Source: Mycobacterium sp. D16R12
Lineage (GTDB): Bacteria; Actinomycetota; Actinomycetes; Mycobacteriales; Mycobacteriaceae
Length of the DNA: 36,346 bases
Reading direction: 5' to 3'
Assembly: GCF_002013465.1 (NCBI RefSeq)
Contig: NZ_MAFC01000015.1
Location: 1 to 36,346, forward strand
Every line of letters starts with the position of its first letter. Position 1 is the first letter of the stretch. A program made the position numbers and the translations under genes. Shown here piece after piece: positions 30,620 to 36,346 of the stretch. A model generated the notes under the pieces. That model ran no database searches. It saw only the letters and a list, made by a program, of their open reading frames with translations, and was not told where the DNA came from.

Positions 30620-32858
30620 CCACCCCGTTTCGCCGTTTCGCGGCCTCCCCCAGCCCTACGCGGTCGCGTTTGACCATCCGCGTGCCCTCATTGCGCTCGC
30701 AGTTCTTCACCGCCAGCCAGCCGTTAACCTTCAACTGCTTCAGGACTTCCCGCGTTCTTTCCCTCTTGCCGCCGACCTTGTCGACGACGCCGCTCTCCGT
30801 CAATTCAAAGTCGTTGTCTCTCACCACCTGAAAGATCTGCTCGACCGTCTTGTCTGCTTGCCCGGCAGAGTTCATCGAGTTGATCGGCCGCGCCTCCCAC
30901 TCGACGCCGGTCCACAGGATCGCGTCTGGGTCGCTGGTGTCCCGGTTGAGCGTCCAATCGACCTCAAGGTGCTTCCCGCCGCCTCGGCGGCTGCCGGTCT
31001 GGACCTCCAACTGAAAGGTGCCGTTCTCCAGATCAGGTGGAGTCCGGTGCTTCTGCAGGATCCATGAGTCGGCCCACTGCGCCATCCCAGCCTGCGCGAT
31101 GTTATCGAGGTCGAGGCTCTTCCCAGCAGTCTTGTTGAAGTGGTCGCCGACGATCAGCGCCGTCTCGCCACCGATCAGCGCCCGCAGATTCGCGAGCATC
31201 GGCCCGCGCGCATAGAGGTTCTGGACCTCCACGTCGCTCGGGTGGTAGGCGTACAACGGATCCAGGATCACCAGCTTGGGCTGCAACTCGTCAAGGTGTC
31301 GCTTCAGCGCGTCTGTGAACTCACCCTCGGTCAACATGCCGACACCGAACTCAGCGCCGAACGGAATGTCCCTGAGCATTTCAGGCGTGATTCCGTAACG
31401 CGCCGCGATTACCTGATGCCGGTTGGCGAAGGTGTCCTGACCACCCTCCCCGCACAGATAGAGGACAGGCCCCGGCGACGTGGCAGGGTACTCATCGAAC
31501 AGCGCCGAGCCGGTCGCAACCGCCAGCGCGATCGCCTGAAGGTTCCATGTCTTCAAAGACTTCTTGTCACCGCCGAGAACTCCTGCCGACCGTTCGGGCC
31601 ATATCCCCCGCACCAGCCACCGCATCGGTTTAACCGGCTGTCCGAGTTCTCGCGCAGACACAAGGCGAAAGCGGCCAGGCGACATCGAGTTCATGTCGAT
31701 TATCTGAACGCCGCTCGCCCAGCTATCAACGCCCGCTATAGCGCGCCTCTTGGCCTCCTCATCGGCGAGCCGTTTCGCGTAGCGGGCTCCAAGTTCGGGC
31801 AGGCTCTCCGCGTTCGCTTGACGTACCGCTTCCCGGGTCGACCGCGCGAAGTCAGCCGGGTCGAACGTCTCGCCACGCTCGGCGTAGCTGTCCCGTGCGG
31901 CCTCCTCGATCCGTTCAACGGCATCCGCCCAAGAGCACCAGCCGACGCGCACGGTGCGCGCCGCCTCGTGCAGGGCTTTGAAGGCCGCGTTGCGCGTACC
32001 TCCGTCAGCGTTGCGCACCGAGGGTGCGACGTACTCAGTCAGGTGCCACGGTTGCTCGCTGCGAGTGTGTTCGGCAGCGAAGCGTTCGACAACTTCGTCG
32101 GTGGCCTCCCCCGCAACCGCCTTGGCCGGCGACTTCCGCAGTCCGTCGATCCACGCGTCGGGGAGCTTCGGCCAATCCTCCAGCGCCGGCACAGAACCAC
32201 CGACGAGTTCCTGGCCGGTGGTCTCGTCGTAGATTCGATACCGCTGGCCGGTGAAGTGCTGGCTCGGGGGTACCGCCGCCAACCGATGAAAGCGCTGGAG
32301 CAGCTCAACATTGCCGTCTTTCCCGTCGTCGGCTGTCAGGATGGTCGTGCCCTGCCAGTCGTCTGGTACCCGGTAGAGCCGAATGCCGCTGCCCTCTGGA
32401 TACGGTCGGGCCGTGATCCGATACGTCGGCGGCAGCGCGCCAAAGCGGGCTTCGTGCTCGGCGACCGTCGACAGGCCGCGCTTCCCGTCGTAGGCATCGA
32501 CATCGAGTCCGATTCCGCCGACGGGCATTCGCATACCAACGTTCAGCACGCCACGCTCGCCACGATTGATCCGACTCGCGACGTTCGACGCCCAACCCAT
32601 GACTTGGTCTCGATGCGGGTCTACGCCCTTGTATCCGGTGACGCCGGAGTGCCAAGGCGCTTTGCCTGCTGGCTTGTCGCGCTTATTCGGATTCGCCTTC
32701 CCGATGGCGACGGGATGCAGTCCGTTACGTATCAATGCATCGGCGGCAGCAATGAATTGGTCACTCGTCAAGCCAGTAACGTCTGACGGCTCATTAGAGC
32801 CACTACTATCGTTGCGGGATAGCTGCTTTCGCGATCCGCTCTCGTTCGGTAGACTCAT
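30561..32858 (-). CDS. Primase-polymerase/RecA-like ATPase replication protein
   Basis: This 765-residue replication protein has an N-terminal bifunctional primase-polymerase-type domain (about 30-240) with the metal-binding pair Asp119-x-Asp121 (GIGLDVDAYDG). An AAA_25/RecA-like ATPase follows, with a Walker A variant GGDKKSLKT (429-437) and Walker B LVILDPL (529-535). A winged-helix-like segment lies near 690-735. The usual histidine of the S-x-H motif is not present; the sequence reads GSGIRLYRVP at that place. The last residues (VGTGSEVVPDEGTGSERVES) are encoded by the dyad array, so this coding end is also a DNA element. It would prime and unwind element DNA at its origin. M. tuberculosis phiRv elements carry a comparable gene. 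No strong Shine-Dalgarno sequence. Confidence 0.85.
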   Translation of the reverse strand: MSLPNESGSRKQLSRNDSSGSNEPSDVTGLTSDQFIAAADALIRNGLHPVAIGKANPNKRDKPAGKAPWHSGVTGYKGVDPHRDQVMGWASNVASRINRGERGVLNVGMRMPVGGIGLDVDAYDGKRGLSTVAEHEARFGALPPTYRITARPYPEGSGIRLYRVPDDWQGTTILTADDGKDGNVELLQRFHRLAAVPPSQHFTGQRYRIYDETTGQELVGGSVPALEDWPKLPDAWIDGLRKSPAKAVAGEATDEVVERFAAEHTRSEQPWHLTEYVAPSVRNADGGTRNAAFKALHEAARTVRVGWCSWADAVERIEEAARDSYAERGETFDPADFARSTREAVRQANAESLPELGARYAKRLADEEAKRRAIAGVDSWASGVQIIDMNSMSPGRFRLVSARELGQPVKPMRWLVRGIWPERSAGVLGGDKKSLKTWNLQAIALAVATGSALFDEYPATSPGPVLYLCGEGGQDTFANRHQVIAARYGITPEMLRDIPFGAEFGVGMLTEGEFTDALKRHLDELQPKLVILDPLYAYHPSDVEVQNLYARGPMLANLRALIGGETALIVGDHFNKTAGKSLDLDNIAQAGMAQWADSWILQKHRTPPDLENGTFQLEVQTGSRRGGGKHLEVDWTLNRDTSDPDAILWTGVEWEARPINSMNSAGQADKTVEQIFQVVRDNDFELTESGVVDKVGGKRERTREVLKQLKVNGWLAVKNCERNEGTRMVKRDRVGLGEAAKRRNGVGTGSEVVPDEGTGSERVES

Positions 32859-32980
32859 CTTCGCGTCCTACAGGTCGCGGGTCGTCCAAGTTGCTAAGCG
32901 TGCACGACCCTCTTCGTGGGTAGATGTCTAGTCGCCCGGCCGGTTCTAGTCGACCGACCGGGCGACAGACCTACCGCAAC

Positions 32981-33229
32981 TCATTCACCCGCCGCCGCAA
33001 CGAAATCAGGGCGCCCTCGTCTTGCGACTGGGTGGCGCTGCGCCTTCAACCAGTCGTAGGCATCCCGTTTTGCGAAAAAGTTCTTGTTGCCGATCCTGGT
33101 CGGCACAATCTCGCGGCGCATCACCGCGTGCTTGACGCTGCGCCGTGTCACTCCGCTGACGCCGAGTTCGTCGTGCAGATACTCAAAAAGCTGTTTCTCA
33201 TTGAAGATGGGCAGTTCGATATCGTCCAT
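32981..33229 (-). CDS. Excisionase-like winged-helix DNA-binding protein
   Basis: This 82-residue protein has one compact HTH domain: EKQLFEYLHDELGVSGVTRRSVKHAV, then a basic strand pair RREIVPTRIGNKNFFAKRDAYDWLKAQR, the pattern of excisionase/MerR-type (helix_turn_helix_17) proteins. In elements of this kind it directs the integrase toward excision, and it may act as a transcription regulator. I chose the ATG at 33229, with GGAGG 5 bp upstream. It starts the leftward run that includes the primase gene; the gap to the primase start is 122 bp. Confidence 0.75.
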   Translation of the reverse strand: MDDIELPIFNEKQLFEYLHDELGVSGVTRRSVKHAVMRREIVPTRIGNKNFFAKRDAYDWLKAQRHPVARRGRPDFVAAAGE

Positions 33230-33311
33230 GGACGCCTCCAAACACCAGTTCCTACATGGGGTTTGCGTCCACGGCAGTCCCCGGTCTACAGACGCGCCAC
33301 GGGGGCCGATC

Positions 33312-33350
33312 TCGCCCTACGTCGGGCGATATACCTACTCCTAGCCTACT
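33312..33350. promoter_or_regulatory. Candidate operator/promoter before excisionase-like gene
   Basis: In the 191-bp gap upstream of the excisionase-like gene, TCGCCC (33312-33317) and GGGCGA (33324-33329) form an inverted repeat with a 6-bp spacer. It is followed by ATACCTACTC (33331-33340) and GCCTACTC (33344-33351). On the minus strand the AT-rich piece TAGGTATATCG could supply a -10 region. The 10-mer ATACCTACTC recurs exactly at 24091-24100 near the attachment site. Confidence 0.35.
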
Positions 33351-33420
33351 CCGAACTTCGGCCGATCGTACGCGATAGAGCGCGACGCGAACGACGACAC
33401 TGATTGCACGGCAACGGAAG

Positions 33421-33726
33421 TCACTCGGGCCAGCAGTTTGCCCAATGGCGCTCGCGCCATTTCATGTGCTGTCTGTCATTGTCGTTGCCGCGGTCTTCGG
33501 CTCCGCAGCCGTTGCATCGGTACAAGTGCTTGCCTTTTACGACCGGCACATCGGTAAGCCGGACAATTTTGCGGCGTCGTAGCTCCTCAGAGGGCGTGAC
33601 ATCGATCAGCGCGTGCAGCGATGACCTCAGCACCGCAGCGAGTTCGTCGCGATGCGCGCTGCCAGCTTCCTGGACGAGGTTGTCCACCACAGCCGCCGCA
33701 TTATTCTTCCAAGTTGGCTCTGCCAT
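33421..33726 (-). CDS. Small zinc-ribbon protein of unknown function
   Basis: This 101-residue protein has a helical N-terminal part (AAAVVDNLVQEAGSAHRDELAAVLRSSLHALIDV) and a C-terminal putative metal-binding site with Cys71, Cys74, His87, His94 and Cys98 (YRCNGCGAED...HMKW..RHWANCW). I do not recognise the family. I chose the ATG at 33726, with AGGAG 7 bp upstream; this leader (AGGAGAGACG) is like that of the resolvase gene. A 12-bp palindrome GTGGCGGGCCAC is visible upstream, near 33764-33775. A nucleic-acid-binding or anti-host role would fit the setting but is not shown. Confidence 0.6.
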   Translation of the reverse strand: MAEPTWKNNAAAVVDNLVQEAGSAHRDELAAVLRSSLHALIDVTPSEELRRRKIVRLTDVPVVKGKHLYRCNGCGAEDRGNDNDRQHMKWRERHWANCWPE

Positions 33727-33963
33727 TGCGTCTCTCCTGGTCATTCGCGTGATACCTCACACCCGTGGCGGGCCACTGACAAGAGCACACGCCAAGGCGC
33801 CTCCAGTCGTACACACGAGGATTGACAATTTGGGAAAAACACGCCGACATTCTTTTCACCCCCGTCCGCCGCGTAGACGAGTTGCCACGGCCTACCCATC
33901 CGATGCTCCGCCGAACGCCCCGCATCGCGATCTAGACCCGAAGAGCGGCCCGCGCGGCGGACC
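33727..33963. other. 237-bp non-coding gap in the element
   Basis: No gene is supported here. On the minus strand two TTGTCA sequences (near 33771-33776 and 33823-33828) could be -35 elements for the zinc-ribbon gene, and GTGGCGGGCCAC (near 33764-33775) is a possible operator. A promoter is likely in this gap because the flanking genes are too far apart for translational coupling. Confidence 0.35.
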
Positions 33964-34623
33964 CTACGGCGTCGGCGGAACCGGCGAACCGGGGTCGATC
34001 CGCGCGCCCGGCGGAAGCTTTGCCTGAGCAGCCAGAACGCTGAACCTGAAGTTCGTCCGCTCCAACGCGCGCGCTGCCAGGTCGCACGATTCGCAGCAGC
34101 GGAACACGAACACGAACGGGTCGCGGCTCGCGACCATCATGTTGGTGAGACCGCCGACTCGACCGACACCACAATCGTCGGCGAGCCCTATCTGACAGTC
34201 GCCCCGGCTGTGGAGGTCGTAGACCTGCGCGTACAACTGGAGCAGGCCAGCGTGATAGCGGACGCCACGCTCAGCCTTTCCCGGCAACGGTCGCCTACTC
34301 ACCATGACCATGTTGCTACCAACAAAGTGGATCAGCGCCGCAGAATCGTTCGGGCCATTGGGGTCGTATGAGGCACCGCCTGCGGCGTGATCGTCGTACG
34401 TGATTTGGTCGGCGGCCATCGCGAGTCGGAGGCTGCGATGCGCCGTGGCGACGACCTCGTGTATCAGCGGGCATCGGTCGGGGTCATCCCAGGCCACCAT
34501 TCGCCGCGCCCAGCCCTGCCGGCTCACGATCTCCTGTGAGTCGAGTATCGCCGTGACTATCGGGTGATCCGGGTCTGGCTGCTTACCGATGCAGTACTTC
34601 TCCATTAGCTCGTGATCATTCAT
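33964..34623 (-). CDS. Uncharacterised element protein
   Basis: This 219-residue soluble protein shows no family I can name. It starts MNDHELMEKYCIGKQPDPDH and contains a helical segment rich in His and Arg (HEVVATAHRSLRLAMAADQI), a hydrophobic strand ALIHFVGSNMVMVSRRPLPGK and a cysteine cluster RCCESCDLAARAL near residue 177. The end is Pro-rich. I chose the ATG at 34623, which overlaps the preceding HTH gene stop by 4 bp (ATGA), indicating translational coupling; AAGGGAAG lies about 9 bp upstream. Being in an operon with an HTH protein at the divergent promoter suggests an early or regulatory role. Confidence 0.6.
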   Translation of the reverse strand: MNDHELMEKYCIGKQPDPDHPIVTAILDSQEIVSRQGWARRMVAWDDPDRCPLIHEVVATAHRSLRLAMAADQITYDDHAAGGASYDPNGPNDSAALIHFVGSNMVMVSRRPLPGKAERGVRYHAGLLQLYAQVYDLHSRGDCQIGLADDCGVGRVGGLTNMMVASRDPFVFVFRCCESCDLAARALERTNFRFSVLAAQAKLPPGARIDPGSPVPPTP

Positions 34624-34913
34624 GCTGTCTTGCTTCCCTTCTTGTTGATGTAACGCGCCGCCCCGGCTGTCCGAGTCGGTCTCGTTGTGATGAAGCGCCA
34701 TAGCTCGCTGGTTGCGTACATGCGGCGGCCGGCCACTATCCGACAGGTCAGTTCCCGGCGGTCGGTCACCGTCTTGAGCCAGCGCTCCGTCACCGGTACG
34801 CCGATAGCCGCGTACCACGCGACAGCATCGACCACCGTCTTGTCCGGCACCGGTGACACGTTGAGTTCCGGCGGTGGGATCGGTACTTGTACGGGCAATT
34901 CGACTCTAGCCAT
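34620..34913 (-). CDS. Small HTH-type DNA-binding protein
   Basis: This 97-residue protein has a Pro-rich N-terminus and a domain from about 25 to 78 (VVDAVAWYAAIGVPVTERWLKTVTDRRELTCRIVAGRRMYATSELWRFI) that looks like a winged-helix excisionase-like domain, with a basic C-terminus. It is the first gene of the leftward operon and is divergent from the capsid gene across a 175-bp gap, a common place for an element regulator. The start is ATG. The family assignment rests on secondary-structure pattern only. Confidence 0.5.
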   Translation of the reverse strand: MARVELPVQVPIPPPELNVSPVPDKTVVDAVAWYAAIGVPVTERWLKTVTDRRELTCRIVAGRRMYATSELWRFITTRPTRTAGAARYINKKGSKTA

Positions 34914-35088
34914 GGCGATTTCGCCTCCGATCTTCGTTCCCTAGGTTACGCCCCTCGCGGTACCTACGCCGACCTAAGTCGAGCCAAGCAGGACCCAATA
35001 TCGTTGCAGTGAAACGGTATTCGAGAGCGCGGTCGATCGTCGGCGGTAGGCTCGGTCGAAACGGCTATCCGAACGAACGGAATTCGAA
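34914..35088. promoter_or_regulatory. Divergent promoter region between HTH gene and capsid gene
   Basis: These 175 bp must hold promoters in both directions. TACCTACG (34961-34968), and an inverted copy GTAGGC near 35045-35050, share the CCTAC core seen near the excisionase-like gene and the tRNA end. TTGCAG near 35004 could be a -35 element for the capsid gene. No -10 element can be named with confidence. Confidence 0.35.
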
Positions 35089-36201
35089 ATGTCAAACCGG
35101 AAGGGCTACAGCGTCGCTGGCGACGTGCTCGTCAACGAGACCGCCGATGGCGTAAACCTCAATGCGATTTGGGATGAAATCGGCACTGTGCTGAGGCTAT
35201 TCAACGAACAGCGCTCTACGATCACACGGCTGCTGAGTTACCCGACGGTTGCCGTTGCGGACGTGATCCCGCAGAGCGTGGATGGTGAGAGCTTCGAGAT
35301 CGCCACCGAATTTGGTGTCCCAACTGCGATGCGCGAGCCCGCTGACTATCTTCGTCTGGGGTACAACTTTCAGGATTACGACAAGAGGCTGAGCGCCAGT
35401 TGGAAATTCCTTCGCAACGCGACTGCTGAGCAGGTCACCGCACAGGTGACTCGCATCTTCGAGGCAGACAACCGTCTGGTCACCGGCACGATCCTTCGCC
35501 GGTTGCTCGATCCCGCGCCGCGCTCCAACGAATGGCAGCACACTTGCTACGGGTTGTGGTCGGGCGACGGCATGGTGCCTCCCGCATACCTCGGAAACAC
35601 GTTTGACGGCAACCACACCCACAGCCTCACTAGCGGTTCGACAACCATCGATTCCGCCGACATCGAGGACATGATCCGCCACGTCACCGAGCATGGCTAC
35701 GGTCGATTCGGCGCCCAAGGTGGTCAGCTCATCATCCTCGCCCACCCGAACCAGGTTGAGGATATGACCTTCTGGCGGGCAGGCGTGGAGTACGCCGCCG
35801 GCAAGACGCCGAAGTGGGACTTCATCCCATCGCAGGCAGCCCCGGCGTACTTCACGACAGAGCATCTAGTCGGCGCTATCCCGCCCGCCGATTTCAACGG
35901 CCTTCAGGTACAAGGCAGCTACGGCGACGCCTGGTTAATCGAATCACACTACGTTCCAGCCGGTTACGTGATCGTGGCTGCCACCGGTGGGCTGGACTCC
36001 GATATGAACCCAGTCGGTTTCCGAGAGCACCCGAATCCGGCATACCAAGGCCTGCGGCATATTCCGGGACGCGGTCCCTACCCGCTCGTTGACTCGTACT
36101 ACGTTCGCAGCTTCGGCGTCGGCACCCGGCATCGCGGCGCAGCAGTCGTCATGCAAGTCACTGAGAGCCCCACCTACACACCACCGACCATCCAAACGTA
36201 G
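35089..36201 (+). CDS. Probable phage major capsid protein
   Basis: This 370-residue soluble protein looks like an actinobacterial phage capsid subunit. It has a helical N-terminal part, a mixed alpha/beta core (IILAHPNQVEDMTFWRAGVEY), and a C-terminal part with GLRHIPGRGPYPLVDSYYVR and FGVGTRHRGAAVVMQV, a pattern I associate with HK97-type capsid proteins annotated in actinobacterial elements. It has no enzyme motif, signal or membrane segment. It starts the rightward gene group; the next gene begins 8 bp after its stop, as expected for a structural operon. A weak GGAA lies upstream of the ATG. The capsid assignment is from sequence pattern and context, and an encapsulin-like shell protein is an alternative. 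Confidence 0.6.
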   Translation: MSNRKGYSVAGDVLVNETADGVNLNAIWDEIGTVLRLFNEQRSTITRLLSYPTVAVADVIPQSVDGESFEIATEFGVPTAMREPADYLRLGYNFQDYDKRLSASWKFLRNATAEQVTAQVTRIFEADNRLVTGTILRRLLDPAPRSNEWQHTCYGLWSGDGMVPPAYLGNTFDGNHTHSLTSGSTTIDSADIEDMIRHVTEHGYGRFGAQGGQLIILAHPNQVEDMTFWRAGVEYAAGKTPKWDFIPSQAAPAYFTTEHLVGAIPPADFNGLQVQGSYGDAWLIESHYVPAGYVIVAATGGLDSDMNPVGFREHPNPAYQGLRHIPGRGPYPLVDSYYVRSFGVGTRHRGAAVVMQVTESPTYTPPTIQT

Positions 36202-36209
36202 GACGAACA

Positions 36210-36346
36210 ATGCCGGAGAGATGTCGCAAATCACGCGACCCGTTCAGAGACTACGGCGACCGTTCCGAGTTCTCTTGGGGTCCAGGGCTCGTGCCGCCCC
36301 GCAAGGAGGCAGCCTCACCACGCGACGGCGGCATCTACCGGGGGAA
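36210..36346 (+). CDS. Unknown element gene, cut by window end
   Basis: An ATG at 36210 with AGGA 7 bp upstream opens a frame that stays open to the window edge (45 codons). The peptide starts MPERCRKSRDPFRDYGDRSE and is hydrophilic and Arg/Gly/Pro-rich. It lies 8 bp after the capsid gene, so it is probably co-transcribed and possibly structural. No family can be named from this much sequence. Confidence 0.5.
   Translation, partial: MPERCRKSRDPFRDYGDRSEFSWGPGLVPPRKEAASPRDGGIYRG

Larger units (their letters stand above)
24044..36346. mobile_element. Integrated phage-satellite-like element (left end; continues beyond window)
   Basis: The segment after the tRNA holds integrase, serine resolvase, excisionase-like protein, primase-polymerase/ATPase, a terminase-small-like protein, a probable capsid protein and a type IIG restriction-modification enzyme. 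None are chromosomal housekeeping genes, and base composition of the restriction gene is visibly less GC-rich than the flank. Genes from 34913 down to 24120 read leftward; the capsid gene and the following one read rightward. The general gene set resembles the M. tuberculosis phiRv elements. Large terminase, portal and tail genes are not in the window, so whether this is a prophage, a capsid-carrying satellite or a phage-plasmid is open. Confidence 0.85.

Noticed and set aside
31140..32786. Plus-strand open frame of 548 codons
   Set aside because: It lies antisense to the primase/ATPase gene, whose motifs are clear. Long antisense frames are common in high-GC DNA, and the peptide shows no domain.
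24044..36346. CRISPR array
   Set aside because: No regularly spaced direct repeats with unique spacers were found; the repeated dyads are too short and irregular.

Overview
This is a high-GC mycobacterial chromosome segment, most likely from a rapid grower of the Mycobacteroides abscessus/chelonae group. The evidence is the MmpS/MmpL transporter pair, an AtsA-type sulfatase, a DUF7159-like protein, and a gene order that matches M. tuberculosis in two places (Fe-S reductase tail + aspC; L,D-transpeptidase-like + dcd + udgA). An mmpS-mmpL operon with a divergent TetR gene resembles the TetR-controlled MmpS5/MmpL5 efflux modules known from M. abscessus. Species assignment is inference.

Positions 1-24043 are chromosomal backbone. 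From the left: the end of an Fe-S reductase gene and aspC (+); a minus-strand group of two tandem L,D-transpeptidase-like exported proteins, dcd, a DUF7159-like membrane protein with a Gly/Ser/Trp repeat tail, and udgA; an alpha/beta hydrolase facing a secreted MmpS-like protein; a plus-strand sulfatase locus (DoxX-like protein, formylglycine-generating enzyme, transglutaminase-like protein, then a Tat-exported sulfatase carrying the C-x-P-x-R site that the enzyme modifies), interrupted by a minus-strand CsbD gene; DUF2218 with a decayed LuxR-type reading frame upstream; an HtrA/PepD-like protease; the MmpS/MmpL pair with its TetR and a perfect 16-bp inverted repeat; a beta-lactamase-fold hydrolase divergent from a second TetR with a 20-bp palindrome between them; a small lipoprotein; and tRNA-Gly(CCC).

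From 24044 to the window end (36346) lies an integrated mobile element that starts directly at the 3' end of the tRNA and runs off the window. Reading inward: a single-chain type IIG restriction-modification enzyme, a tyrosine integrase, a small serine resolvase with a 33-bp res-like palindrome at its promoter, a zinc-finger protein resembling phage small terminase subunits, a primase-polymerase/ATPase replication protein, an excisionase-like protein, three small uncharacterised or HTH proteins, and, divergently, a probable phage major capsid protein followed by a gene cut by the window end.

The main discovery candidate is a cluster of eight GAAC-NN-GTTC dyads (five perfect) at 30430-30619, spaced by near-multiples of 10 bp. 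It spans the 3' end of the primase gene and the gap after it. A further perfect copy lies about 25 bp inside the element next to the tRNA junction. I read the cluster as an iteron-type replication origin. Together with the primase, the resolvase and its res-like site, the integrase and the capsid gene, this suggests an integrating, self-replicating, capsid-encoding element (phage satellite or phage-plasmid type) that carries a restriction-modification defence gene. No large terminase, portal or tail gene is visible in the window.
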